Positions 10,801 through 25,690 of a DNA stretch of 64,000 bases are shown in pieces. The DNA is from Symbiodinium kawagutii (Eukaryota > Sar > Dinophyceae > Suessiales > Symbiodiniaceae). The notes beneath the pieces were generated by a model that searched no databases, had not been told where the DNA came from, and saw only the letters and a program-made list of their open reading frames with translations. The position numbers were made by a program, and so were the translations under genes. Positions within the stretch are counted from its first letter, which is position 1. Each line of letters opens with the position of its first letter. The DNA lies in the NCBI GenBank assembly GCA_009767595.1, contig VSDK01028093.1, forward strand, positions 660,174 to 724,173, written 5' to 3'.

Positions 10801-11636
10801 TGAACCTCAAAACACGCCAAAGGCGAGGAGTGTCAGAGTCATAATAACCAAAAGCTGCTCACCAGCTGCAGGATACCAACTGCAAACGCCTGGTGTTCGC
10901 AACAGGGGTTGGGTTTTGGCACCTCACAAACAGGCTTCCGCGGGAGGTGCGTAATGCTGAGCCTGGGATGCAACTGGCAAGTCCCAGCGTTGGGGATGGA
11001 GTCGATGTTTTTTTTTGCTTCAGGGGTGGTCCAAACCTTAGATAGTCCAGGAGGTACAGTAAAAAATGAATGCACCCTTGATTGATAAACTAGAAATAAT
11101 TCGTAAATTCAGATCTATCGCCCTTCCAAGAATGGCTTCTTTTCGCATAGGAGATTTTGATCCCGTCATGCAACTCCAACTACTACACCAGATCATTTCA
11201 GCATTCTTGATTCAAATGTTGGATGTTCCCAACCATTTTGTTTGGGTTCTAGATCCAATGCTCTCGCGATATCTCAAGATGGGTGTGTCCGTCAATGGCC
11301 AACCGTGAAGACAATAAAATATGTGTTCGCTCCATTATGACAGAATCATTCCTGGATAGTCTATATAGATGTTACTGCAAATCTCATGCAAATCAAGATG
11401 ATCAAACATGAGCCAACTACATCCATCATTTTTTTGGGACCTTAGGTACCCGCTTAATGGATTGAGTGCTGGCCAAGCCCTCCCTCACTCGATTGCTATA
11501 GTAGACATGCCATGATTGGACTTCCATGATGAGCGTTCATGTGCTGCAACTTGTGTCAGGTTGCTTTTGAAGCCGATGAGGATGAGGTGCAGATTGGGTG
11601 CACTTGTGGCAAACTCGAATTGACAGGTGTTATGGC

Positions 11637-11678
<42 letters not shown>

Positions 11679-14600
11679 GTGGTCGAGTTTGAATCAACTC
11701 ATCATCAACGACTTTGAAACGTCTCGCATGGGGATCACACAGGATCAAACCTTCATATGTGTCACAGAAGTGAAACTGCCGTGGCGGGAAGCGGTAAGGA
11801 AGCTCCAGCGAAACAAGTGGTGCCCCCAACTCGTTGGGGGTACCATACCACGATTCAAGAATAGAACAAACTAATTATATATACAAGCACCACTATTGAC
11901 AAAGTTCCGTTTTAGCACAACATCAGTTTCTTCCTCATGTTTTTTGCCTGGAAGGATGGCGGAATGTGTTGACTTTGGCAAACCCTGGGGAAGCAAAACG
12001 CCCAAAGTGTGGCAGAAGTATCTGCAAACGATCAGTGCAATGAGAACTCAAACGGTTTCATGATATGTGACACCAACAGTCGGCATGTAGTCCCTTGTTG
12101 AAGCCACAGTTGTTGGTTCATCGCAATCTTTTTTGTCATTCTTTGAGAATCATTTTTGCCTACAACCATCATATCTAAAGATCACCATTATTTTTGGCTA
12201 TGCATATTTTGTTTGAAAATCAATTGCCATTTATTATCATTTATCTGAAGGTATAAGTAGGGTCAAGGTCCACGTCTTGCGAACGCAGACGGACTCCGAG
12301 CAGTCTGAATCCATGGCATCTGTGCGGATCCCAAGGGGTAGCTGCTCAGCTGGGTGAGGGGTCAGGAACAGCAACAACCACAGCACCACTGCAGGAAGAA
12401 CAACAATCAGAATGTCCACATGGCGGTCCACCGGTTGGTGGTTCCCTTTTTGAGAAACCACCACATGAATGGGGTCTATGAACATGGTATTTGGTCGATG
12501 TACATTCTTCAAGGGATTGGTTGGTTGGTATATTGGGATACTCTGCTAACTACTGCAAGACCCAATTGATCAGAAGGGCGCTGAACCCACCAACTTTTTT
12601 AGGGCTAGAGCAACCCATGACCCAACAGGAATCCACAGCTGGCTCGCAGAAACCCATCCCGGAGACAACCGGCCCTTGGCTGCTACCCAGCGAAACATCC
12701 GATGGCAGCCCCACGACTTCGCGGCTCGTTTGAAGCAATTCCTGTGGAGATCTCTCCCCAGACCAGGTTTCAATCACCGACGAGAAGAAGTCCTGGCTGG
12801 AAGAGAAGGCTGGCAGAGAAAGCCATCGATGTGAGGCGTTTGGGAAAGATTCTGTTTGTCTTCTGACTCGCAAAAACTGGCTGAACACTCTTCTCGTTTC
12901 ATTCTTGGTTTCTCTTCACCAGAGTATAGGGCGTTGTCTAAGCAACTGCAAGCACACAGTCTCCTTTTCTTTCCTAAGTATCCAAGTCCAAGGGTTCTTC
13001 GTTATTGGTCCTTTCCTACAAGGAGATAGCAGTGACAGTTTCAGCAAAACGGACCGATATCATCAGTGCATAGTCTGTCATATCAGTACTTGACCCATCA
13101 GCAGCAAGACAACCAATCGAAAACATGGGAGACTCTGCTCCAGTGAAGGCTGGAGCTTGCTGTTGGACTCACATTTGTATCGCTCCGTGGAGCACTTATA
13201 GAGTCCACCTCTACTGTTGTACACTATGGGAGAATGGAACTTAGTTAGTCTCAAAGCAACATTCTCAGCTCCAATAGTCGACCCTCTCAGGAGCAATTGG
13301 TCTCAAAGCTTCAGAAGGAGAAGGCCAGCAACTTCAGCTGTCAGTTGGGCACCGCATGACTTGGGAAGTCCGAGTTCTCCGAGGCCGCACGACTAGCCCG
13401 GGAGAAGGCGAGCGCTGAAGTGGAAATGGAACCAACCAGTCAACTAGAATGATGAGCGAATCGTGTGGTACACCTGGAGTTGATGACACAACGTTCCTAG
13501 CTGCGGATTGTGATATTTGAGGTGACCAAAGGCACCTAACAACAAATGGCTGAATTTCGAAAATCTGTATTTCCACGTACTGTTCACGTTTGACATTAAA
13601 TGGCATCAGCTACAAAAAACACTGTAATGCGTTCCAACAAAGATACTCCGTTTAGGGTGCAATTCATCATGGTCATCTCCGCCTGTTTGGAAACATGACC
13701 CAGCATCCAAACATACCCAAAGCACATCACCCAGAACATGCTGCAGAGGCACTCACACGGGCAACCTTTGCTTTTTAGATTTTCAACAGATCTTTTTCTG
13801 AGTGGTGGTTTCAAGACCCTCGAGTCCTTGTTCAGCAGCAGAGACAGCAGCTGCAGCTCAGATGAATTTGACATACCAAGATAGTCCCAACAAAATCCTG
13901 AAACATGTGACAGGACAGGTGCATTCAATCCTTTGCTTCAACCATTTGCATTGCCAAAACAGACATGCTCATCATCGGATATCGTCGCTTTGCCACATGG
14001 AATCTTCAGGAGTTGCTGGCAGAACTGGCGCAGCGCGACCATACGCCCAGTGCACCTTGGGCTGCCGCAGTTGGCAACGGATGGCCCCGGGAAAACCACC
14101 GGTCTTCGAGACCCAGATGTGATGCTTTTCGCCAGTGGGATGTGTCTTTGGGTGTCCGAGTTTGATACCACTATGGCGGAGACAACGGGCCAATCCAGAG
14201 CTGGGAGAACGCCACTGTCCTCCCTGTTCTGGTGCAGCTGACAAGGGATAGCAAAGATGAAAGGACGTAACGCCATTGCCATGATCCAGACTTCTGGTCG
14301 CCACAGACTCAAGAATTGATCTCTGGAGTTTCTGAATCCCAGTAGCACACTGGAAAGAAACGAACAATGCTTTGTTTCTATATTATCTATGTACATTATC
14401 TACTTGTGCGCTTGCCTTCAGACATGGGATTGCAGTAACTTTCACCCTTGCCCAAGGACGCCTTGGCAAGTGACAAGGCACAAACTTAAGCTGAAACAGA
14501 CTGAGAGTATGCCTTTTGCAGAGTGTTTCTTGCATCAAGTGATTGGTATCCTCAGAGAATCTCACAGATCTGTTGATTGATGTCGATGAATGTTGTCAAA

Positions 14601-17600
14601 TCATAGATCGGTCTCGAGCAACATCTATGGTCCTCCGAAATGCTTCTGATTCTTCAAATCTCATCCAGTCATCCAGCTGAAGAGATTAGCTGAAGCCCCA
14701 TGTTTTGTAACGTTGTTGGCTTCAGAAGCTGCTGATCGGGTGCATCTTAGTTCTTGTTCACATATAAACATAGTTTGAACGGGAATAACAAGACACTGTT
14801 CCTCCCAGCATAGGTGTCATGCTGACGAAATTTGCAATGTTTGCAGCCTACTCACATACCAATTCCGACTGTGAAATCATCATTGAGTACCAGTACACCA
14901 TAATATGGGCCTGGACCTTCCAAAATCCAGCGGCAAATGTCTCGTTTCTCGAAACGTTGCTTCATGTGTAGGGCTTTCGTCACAAGGCCAGGAGTTAAAC
15001 AACCAAGTGTTTTGGTGACAGCTGGGCAGGCGCAGGCCGAACTTGCAGCAGAGCTGGCGCGTGCAAAGGCAAAAATCCGGGACTACGAAGAGGAGCTTGG
15101 AACTTTTCACCAACGCAACGGGGCGGACGAAAGAGGGAAACTGGTAAAGGTGAGCCATGGTGAAATTGTCCACGGCTCTCATCGCAGGAGAGTTTGCGAA
15201 AGCTTCCTCAAGAGACAACAGTGCGGACAGATGAGCAAAAAGCGGACAAGGCACGGCGTATCTTTATTCCTCGAAAAAAACAATCATTGGTTGTGGTAGA
15301 CTAGGTATGTCCCTGCTTGTATTTTCCTGCACAAAAAGGAACATCACACAGATTCTTGACTTTCCCACAAGAAGGTGACATTCAAGGTGAGAATAACATC
15401 GAAAATACCAAGTTAATCGAATAACGATGAATAATTGAATAGTTTCCTGTTGCCGTTCTGATTCTCTGTTGCCTTCATAGTTAAGCAATCATCGCCGATC
15501 ATGGCCACAACTGGCAGTGGGTCAAAACCCGGTACCCCTGGTTCCCATATCATTAACCATTGTTTTCCGCATTATTGTTGGGGATTATCCCCCATGACAT
15601 TGGTTGGTTAGCTGCTTGACCCATTTCTCGCCAACGATTTCTCGCTTCCATGTCTCCGTTGCACCCTGCGAGCACCAGGCCATTCACCTCACGGAGCTTG
15701 CTGCCAAGGACTCCTGTAACGGACATCGGACCCATCCCTTTCCGGATCACCACCCGGTGTCATTTCGGGGCCAGACCTGTTCCATTCCGGCGGAGTAATG
15801 TTCCTTCAAGCTTCAGATATCTTCAGAATATATCTATATATTCTACTGCATCCATTATGTATACTACATACATCTACTATATCTACTATATATATATACA
15901 TGTGTGTAATGTAAGTATGTATATATGCCAAGGATTGTATGCCAGGGCTGTATCAACTCAGCATGTTCGGTGTCCCTTGAGGATTCGCTTCTGGCACAGG
16001 CCAACCAGGCGGGCTCAGGGATAGCCACCGAGTGGGGACCCGGTTTCACCCAGCTCTCTTGTGTATCCTTGTCTCAGCAGTTGCTCAGTTTAGGTTATTT
16101 GGTTTGGTTAAGCTTGGTTGTTAGTTTGGTGTAGTTTGGTTTAGTTTGGTGTAGTTTGGTTTACTTGATTGAGCTTTTTGCACACAATGAGATCATTGGC
16201 AAAGTGCCACAGGAAGTGAAGACACTCCGAGAAGTACATCTTGCCGAGAAGGACGTGCTGAGACTGTATGGATTTCTGACTGGTCGGTGGCTTTCGGGGA
16301 AACGGCTTCTTGGCCTTCCAGCATGGATGCTGGACGTCGTGAGAAGATAAAGCATCAGCAACATCCATGATCAACAATCATCAAGGGACAAGCAGTAAGT
16401 ACCTATTAACAACCAAAGAACACGTGGAAGAAATTGCTTCAGCTTTGGGCCTCGTTCCACTGATCCCCATAGGAGCGATGGATGGAAGAAATGGCTGAGC
16501 GGAATCAAGAACTGCGACAAGTCCAAACCGACCCCAGCTCAGAGCGGGGCAAGAGAGCACCAAATTTCTTGATGCAGTCTGAACCTGACGGATTTGTTGT
16601 GAGTTCTCATCCTCTTGGAGGTTTTTTCCTGGAGAATTGTGAAATCAGTGTCCAAAAACAAATGCTAAAGCTGATCTACAGGCACCACCTGACCCCACCA
16701 AGGTGAAGTCTCTCATTTGGGGGAACTAGTTGTAAACAGAGACAAGCAAGGGAGCAAACTATGATAGGAGAATCTCTGGGGGACCTGAACCAGCATGCCC
16801 ACCTTTGAGTATCTTTGACTCACCACTGATACTGCCAAAGATCCACAAAAGTCCAGAGTCAGATTCCTACTGCCCGAAACCAGCCCGAAAAACCAAGGAA
16901 AAGGCACTGCCACTGGATGTGCAGGAAGAGGCTCTCGGTGGGAGACCGGAGCACGCTCTGGGTGATAATCTCTATGTCTTGGTATATGTATACTTACGAA
17001 CTATAAACATCTTTACATTCAGCATGTGTACCACACGTTGTTTTCGGATTGATTGCCCTCCACTTGGCGCTGATGTTTTGGGGCGGGGTCCAGACTTTGG
17101 GGTGCTGTCTCTAGTCCTTTGTTGACCGTGTGACTTTTGAACATGTTGATACAAAACGTGTGATCTAATTAAATCACCCATTCATATCCATTCATCTTGA
17201 ATCGTTGATTTGATGTCTGACCCATAGTGGGTCGATGTCCGTGTCAGTCGTGGACAGATGCACTCCAAGCCTTGACGGTTGGTGAGGTCAGTGAGGCGAG
17301 ACAGCTCAGGCGAGGTGCTAGAACTGTGAAGAGATCAACGCACCAGCGTATGCATATGCTGCAGCATGTATGTTAATATGTAACGTGCGTATACGTATGC
17401 CAAGATAATTCATTCATGTATGTGTATATGCATTATGTTTTTCTTTCTTTTTTCTCATGTGTTGGTCGTACATGTATACGTTCGCAAGTTTTTGATAGAG
17501 AGACACACACGCATACATGTACAATTATAGATTCAAATTGCGCATGTATTTGAGTAGTCGATGCATGTGTGAACATTTGGACAAACACACCTGACCTGCA

Positions 17601-18607
17601 ACAGACCTTTCAAATCCTTTCAAGAATGAATCCTGTTGGAGTGGAATTACTTGTGATTCAATCACAAATGCATCAGTAAAGAAAGCATTTGGCGATGTCT
17701 GATCGGAAAAATTGCTCTCCACAAGCGGCAACTCCAACAGATAACGCAGCTGCCAACGCTGACCCAGGATTTCCATGGAGATGCAGGAAACCGTCGCAGC
17801 AGATCTGCGGCAACAACTCTGGGAGGCCACTGAACGGCTGGTTGGTTAGCTACGCTGTGTGCAGCGTAGCGCGCCGCGTGGCCAGGCAAGAGAGCAACTT
17901 CAAGTTGCGGAATCAATGGGTTGGCAGTCCAACAAGGTTGGAGTCTTAGCGACTGCGAGCGCCCTGACTTGTTGGCTGACAGGCTCCAATGGCTTGCTCA
18001 GGTGTTGAGTAAGTTGGATTGATGTAATTTCGGACTTTCAAACAACTGGTCCACATCCAATTCCAGCATTTTGAGCAACACCAAAGGCAGTGTTGACTTG
18101 ACAAATATGGGATGTTTCCTATCCCACATGTTTGTGAATTTCCATGAGATTTTCTTTACTTTCATTTTCAGAGCTCTGCCTGACCATTCCGGTTTGTTAC
18201 CGATTTGTCGGGAGTCCCAGTTTTCCAGATTCAACCATATCAACTTAAACAGTTGGTTTGAAAAAGACCGAGGGCGTCGCAACAATGCCTCAGCTAGGAT
18301 ATATGGGCATGGGTCAGAAGCATTTTATGAAGTCGAAGAAGTGATCATTTCTGTGCTCTTGGGCCAGTTGAGTCGCCATTTTTCAGATGATCATGTCACA
18401 GGCGGTGAAAGTTGGCTGGGTTGCCAAGCCCAGAGACCACCCCGTTACCACGTTACTAAGCTGGTTGACCTCAGCAACCTGCAACTAGGCGTTGAGCCAG
18501 GCGCCAGCGGGTTTTGTGGGCGACATGTCGCCACAGCATGGGATTGATGGCTTGGAGGGACACGTATCTAACACCTCTTTGTGCAAAGCAAACGGGGAAA
18601 TCTCTCG

Positions 18608-18641
<34 letters not shown>

Positions 18642-20846
18642 ATCCTATCTAATCTGACTAATCTGTATCCGATTCTGAATCGAGTTGGACAAAAGATAGA
18701 ACCAGATAAATGAATTAAAGATCTGAATCTATTCCTACAGATCTGGATCCCTACAGAAATGTTTCTCTTTCTCTGTGGCCAGGAGGCTGCTCCAGCTGAA
18801 AGCGCCATGGGACAGGCCTTGCGCCGGGCGCCCGGGGCCACTGACCCTGGCCACCCTGGCTGCCCTCTGAGAGGATATGACCAGCCATCAGATGCAGATC
18901 TCCAGGATTGGAATGAAGTGAATCATGTACCATAATCCGACCATCATGGGATCAACAGGTTGCTTGGGATTATTGGAATATCATGAACCCATTATGGTTG
19001 ATCTTGTCCAGAATTTTCAGCAAGAATAACGCATGGATGTTCTCAACTATAATGGGCGATTGGTTATGGCTGTGAGGCGCCAAGGTACCAAACAACCCAG
19101 TGGAAGCTTGCAATTCGGGCTGGAAATTGTGTACCTACTCTTGTCGGGTTTCAATAGTTTTCAAAAGATATAGACATATTTTTAAGCTGCTATAACTGCT
19201 ATATCACAGATCCCAAAGCCATGCTCATCAATGATACCCTCCAAAATGCTTTGACGTTTTTTGTGACGGTAGTAAACTATGAGCACTGAAGGACAGTTCT
19301 CCGTGGCTTTTTTGGGCATGGAAAATCCCCAGTTGGCCTGATGAAGACGGTCAGAAAAATTGTGTTGCTCAGTTGCCTCCACAAGTTCAGAGTTGAAAGC
19401 CAGCCACTGGACAGTCAACGGGCCAAAGTTTTTATGATTGGTCTATCCATCATTGGGTAATGGGACGGTGGAAATGCTACACATCTCCCGACATGACCAG
19501 GCTCTGCCAACATGTGCAAAAGATCGAAAGTTACATTTCTCAGCCCTGTCAGAATGACATCTCTGGTGGGTGCTCCGGGGACCAAGGACAGGAGCAAGAG
19601 CTGGCGAAGCATTTGCACGAAGAACTGTCTGAGGCTGGTGCAAAGCTTCCATCCATTGGAATCGAAGCATGGCCGGTCAGGAGTCAAGTTGGTTCAGGAC
19701 GGTGTTGATTTTAGTGAGCCTTACTTGGCACAGAATTTGTGACATGTCATTCCCAACCAAACAGGTTATTGGAATGAACACAGCTCCTGCATACATAGTT
19801 CAGTCAATGCGATTTTCCTCGAAGAGATTGCACTTTAGGGGATGGATCTTTGGGATAACGTGCAAGAAGTTCATGCCGCGCTGCATATCGCGAAACAAGA
19901 CTCTGCTTATCATGACTCATAAGCCTGAAATTGAGTTTTTTGACGAAGAACTGAATCTTCCAAGCAACAAACAAACAAACCAAACCCTCCAATCAAGGAC
20001 CAACCGGTAGCTCCCCTCGCCATCAAAGCGAGCAGGTTGAGATGGCAGCCATAACGACAGCAGAGGCACGCTGCAAAACGCACAACAGGGACTGGCTCAC
20101 ACGCTGGCTGCGGCGTCGAGGTTTGTGTGGGGACCGGATCATGTACAGGTGGAGACTCCCAAAGGTGTAGTTGTGCCACATCATTAAACTGCAGTGGCAT
20201 ACTATGCAATTTGATAGAAGATTGCAAAAAGAGGCATGGTCATGGTTCTCTACAACTAAGAGTCGCAATGACCATACCAAGATTACAAAGTCTTGACATT
20301 TTCTAGCATGGCTGCGTCTCAGAGAAGCTCAGGTAGCGGGAAAGCAAGTAGTGTGCGGGTCACGACTGCCACTTCCATGCAGTAGATGGACCCAATTGGA
20401 TTACTCTTTAGCCAATTTGCTGTGGATTAACACCAGATAAAGCCATAGCCCAAAATTCTGCTTGAGCGCATCCTGACAGGAACTGACAGTCAGGTCTTGC
20501 TTGGTGGCTAGTGGAGACCGTTTCAACTTCAGCTGAGCTGTCGATTTTTTTTGTGATCATCCAGAGAAATTCTCACAGCCCAAAGTCTTTGGATGGATAA
20601 GCGGCTGTTTCCAAGCGTTGTGTTGCAGGCTAAGATTTCCCCAAATGCGCTCGTAGTTAAACAAATTGTTATGGTACTTACAACCCAGCAACTGTAGTTG
20701 ATAAGGGCTCTATTTTGGAGATTAGTCAGTTGCAAATCTGGGCTACCTGGTTGGGTGAAACTCATCATTTTGGATGGTTGCCCAAGCATCATTTGTCCGC
20801 ATCCCTTTGCTCAGATCATGGACCCCGATTTCTGTTGCTCTTGTTC

Positions 20847-20880
<34 letters not shown>

Positions 20881-23800
20881 CGTTGCTGATGTTGTAGCCT
20901 TTTTTGCTGCCACGACCTTGCCCTGAAGGAATATGGGCGTGTCCGTACAGGAATACCCAAACCATCCAGAATTGAATATCGGTAACAACTCTTTCTGGGT
21001 ACGTCCTCCACAGACAACCCGGCAACCGCAGCTCCACTTGTGCTGGTACCCATTGTGCCATGTTGTTCCCGTTGCGCAGGCTGCCGAGGCTCGCATTATT
21101 CAGATCGAGGTGCCTTGGTGCATGATGCTGCCAGGTTTCAATCAGCATGCCATGAGATCCAAAAGTGGAAATGCACGGGGCGCGGGGTCGTGTATCCCCC
21201 TAGGATTGGGGTCGTGTATCCCCCTGGGATTGGGGTCGTGTATCCCCCTGGGTCGAACATCCAACGACTAACCCCTTGTCTTACAAAGTGTACCCATGTC
21301 CCCATCCTTTTTCATGTCCCTGTCCCCTGCGTCCCCCCCATGTTCCCTAAACTGAAAACCTAAAGGGTCGAACATCCAACGACTAACCCCTTGTCTTACA
21401 AAGTGTACCCATGTCCCCATCTTTTTTCATGTCCCCGCCCTGGTCCCAACCCCTTTCCCGCCCCTGTCCCTTGTGTCCCCCCCATGTTCCCTAAACTGAA
21501 AACCTAAAGGGTCGAAATTCTCATTGGCTCCTCAGAGGCGCGAGATGGGTAGGGGGATGGTTGACCCCAATTTGAGGGGGATGGGTGACCCCTCGAGTGG
21601 GATGGATGACCCCAAATCATGCAGGGGGATGGATGACCCCAATTTGAGGGGGATGGATGACCCCCCTGCCAAATGCACGGGGTGTCTGTGAATGTTGTTC
21701 TGTTTCAATGACCGTTCTTGGATGTGATGATATGATGATAGAATCTCTCTCGCGCGCGCAAAGTTTTGTTCGGGATCACAGGATTGCTACCGAGCTGTTT
21801 GGAATGTGAACAAAAACACACACTTCTGTTTATGTTTGGTTGTGAACGTCACGCTACGCTGGCCACCAAGGATTGGCAATGGTCAAGATAAAACTCACAA
21901 TGACCATGATTGTAGGTTTTTTTCACTGATGGTTGGTTGTAGCGCAGTATGCCACCTGATGAAAAATATATTTGATCGATTATCGCCACCCACCACTTTT
22001 CCAACCGTTTTTTATTGGGATGGCACATTGAGTGAATATTGCACAGCATATGGTTGCTGAGTTGCGGGTCATTTCAACGAATGCCGCGGTGTTTGGGGAG
22101 GTCCTACAAGGCCATGCGGAGTGAGACTTTGATTTTGTGGAGGTTCCCCACACTTGTTCTTACACTAGGTTTTGCGATGGGAACACCTTAAATCATGAAA
22201 GACACTGGCCTTTAGTTGGTTGCAGTCATCGCAGATACTACTATTTGGTAAACAGCCCCCGATTGAACATAGATTCACCGTGTTGATGGGATGGAGTCCC
22301 AAGTCTATCGCATCTGTGTTGTACCAAGTTGGCTAGTTCCTTAGGTTGGATAGTTGAGGGCTAGTCCATCTTCCAATGCCAACACTATCTTGTGAAAGTT
22401 TCGAACCCACGCTCGGAATTGGTGTGGGCTGAAGTGATGACAATCCTCAGCACAAGTGGTCCACCCTCGGCCCATAGCAGGTCCCAATTCTGCATGGTCA
22501 CTGGTATTGCCAAGTGGCTGTGGGTCAGTTCACCCCGTACCCCTGGTTCCCTATCATTAACCATTGTTTCCCTTATGAACTTGTTGGTCATTATCTCCCA
22601 TGAAATTGGTTGGTTAACTGTTTGACCCGTAGCCAAGTAGAGCTAGCTGCAACCTTAGATGCCTCCCGGGCCGATGTTGGGGGTCACCCCCAGCGCGGCG
22701 AGGGCCTGGATCGAAGGGGGAGGATGGCCCTTCACATGGCTGAAACTGCTGCCGAGAAGGAGGCGCTGCGCGAAGAAATGCACCACATTACCTACTTGGT
22801 GGAGAAGGTTACAGCATGTTACAGCAAAGCGATGCCAATTGGCCAACTTGCAACCTCTGAAGTGGAACAAATGGGATTGAGAAAGCAGTGATTTGTTTTT
22901 CACTTCAAGGAGGATGTTCAAGGAGTCCTAGACTCGAATTCGAGGTAGCTTGTGACGAAAAATGTGCCAGGCAATGCTGAAAGAAGATGCCATCAAAGCT
23001 GCGTGTGAGGTCCGAACTTCAGCCGTCGGTGGGAGAATAGTCAATTCCTTCGGATCGATGTGTGTGGTCGCCAATAATTGTTGGACACCAACGTGTGGAC
23101 CATTGACTTGTCAGCAACTTTAGCGGGAAACCATGTACATTTGTGGGCTGCTGACTACTTTGATTCATGTACATATTGGTATGATTAAGGGACAGAAAGA
23201 TTAGTTGCCAACCTAGACTCTAGGATTCATCTAGCATGGTTACTGGTAATGCGTGATCTGATTTGCTGGTCAGACTGGGGCTTTGACCCATTCCTTGACA
23301 GGAATGGTATTACATTATTAAATCAAGTCATGTATGATTATACATGGTTTGTTGTGCTCCCTTACATTCCTAAAAACCAACACAGCAGCAGTACCAATCC
23401 ATAGGTTTAGACGTGGCTCATACGTGGTTGGGCAAGCGTGAACGAGCAACTAAATGACACATCGGTTCTACGTCAGGTGTGAAAACAAGGACATCCCAGT
23501 GTCTTGACCCCAATTCATGGCAGCTTTATCTTGGACGGGACGACTACACTGAACCTGAGCTCCAAGCGTCAAGATTGGGATTTCTTTGTTGCTCATGGGG
23601 GCCCTACCAGAGGTTACGACATCTCCAAAGCATGTCGTTTGTTCCCTTGGGAACCTCCAAGTGTGTGGGGTCACAGTGAACCTCCGAAAGAAAGTTTAAG
23701 GCCGTTGAACATGAGATCATCGGTGCCATAGTTGTAGGATGTTGTAGGTATACTCATGTCATGTCTGTAAATTTATACTCACATGAACTTGTATGTGCCA

Positions 23801-23981
23801 ATTCACGTAAATCTACCTGTGTCTACATGTAAACACACACGGCACACACTTCAGCATTTACATGTGACGAATTGAGAACTTGCTGAGGCAGAAGCGGAAG
23901 TAGAAAAAATGCTGAAAGAAATGCATCGACTCAGCCACGAAGTTTACGAGCAAAGCCAGGCCTGGAGTGGAGCACCGGCGG

Positions 23982-24034
<53 letters not shown>

Positions 24035-25650
24035 TTACGGGCATGACTTCGCAGCTAGCCAGTACAACGGCAACCAAGACCAAACCACGTCCCAAGTATT
24101 AGCGCTGAACTATGTTTCAGCTGGTGATTTCAAGCATTTTTGAACCATAAGATAGTTGGAATTGGTTGAAGTGACGAGCATTCTTTGTCAGGTCAAACCC
24201 TCAACTAATGGTGGTCACATGTGGTCACTGTCAGGTGTGGGTAGAAATCAAAATGGTTGCCATGGGTTTCGTGCTGCGTTTTTCTTTCAATCCGAAGTGC
24301 TGAAGTGCAAGTGTTGCTGGTGACTGATAGACAGTCGTTTCCCAAACAGGGGAGGATAGTAATACTCTTCAGCAGCAGTTTGTCCCGAAGTGGTTGGTGG
24401 TGAGCGCATCCTGTGATTTTAGGCTTGAGGGGGCTTCTGGAGAGACCCCTTAAATGTTTGTTGGCCCACAATGTCTCGGGCTTGGATGCGAATCAAGGAT
24501 CAATGCCATCCCTGATGTAGGGTAGTTTCAGGGTTTGTCATCAAATAGGCTGGCTTCGTGGTTTGTACGGTACCCTGACCAGAAATTTGATGACCTGGTA
24601 ACCCCGTTAAACTGGTCGTTTAGCTTGAAACTGATGGGCAGATATAGGCAGTTGGCTACATACAACATCATACAACGCTTGATCGACATTTCCCTTGAGG
24701 CTGTCTATCGCGAGAGCGCAGTCTGTGATGGGTTGCGACGAGCATTGATGAACTCGGTGCAGCTGGCCTGCTTGAGGATGGCTGCTACAACTGCTGGGGG
24801 AACCTGGTGGATTGAAAATTGACAGCGCGAACACAATGAAGACAACACAATGTAGACAACACGTTTGTAGGTCTGCTTGACCCAAAGCTGTTGGCATGGG
24901 AGAGGACCGAAAGCAAGGTTTGCTGCGGTTATTTTTGGCTGGCTTGCGTCGGCATGTGAGTGTCTCAAACTGGGATGGCAAGCGCAAGCTAGCATGATCT
25001 AGAAAGTCTCACTCCAAACATACTATGGCCTTCAAACGTGTCCGGCCATGTCCGGCCCAGACAGGAGAAGAACAGTTCATGTATCATTGATTCAATGTTG
25101 TAGGCTGATCTAAATTGTACAATACTTCATTTGGAACCAACAGTGGTATATACAACTACTTATATTTAGACGCGTACACACATATCATATATTATTATTT
25201 TTATCTTTATGTATTTTATACATATATATATATATACAGTCTGAAACCGTACCAGGTACTAGACTTGTCATGTAAAATGGTTTTCATTGGAGAGTGTTCA
25301 TCCACCCAGAGCTTTACAACAAGCATCAAGAATCGCCATCCGGTCAGGTGGAAGAGGAAATGGCACAAGAGGTGCAATGGTGGGACTTCCGGGCCCCCAC
25401 CATGACATGACATTGTCCCATAGTTAGAGTGGTAGTTATTGACCCATAGTCATTGAGGTTAACTACCATGGGTCATGACATTGTCCCCGCGAAATGTTCG
25501 TGGAGGCTCTACAAACGACGCTGGCATCCACTGAGCAGTTCCTTGGCGCTGCTGAAGCGGTGCTGCCCACCATCAGTTTCTGTTGTCAAGTGGTACAAGA
25601 CAGGGCTTGGAAAAGGCACCACCACCACCAACAACAACATCAAGAACAGC

Positions 25651-25690
<40 letters not shown>

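Noticed and set aside
11066..11308. 80-codon AT-rich frame (MNAPLIDKLEIIRKF...)
   Set aside because: Has an ATG and no internal stop, but no recognisable family, and lies among introns of the opposite composition. Not enough to call a gene.
18485..18841. Arg/Glu coiled-coil-like minus-strand frame
   Set aside because: Its heptad-like part is the reverse reading of the (CT)n microsatellite.
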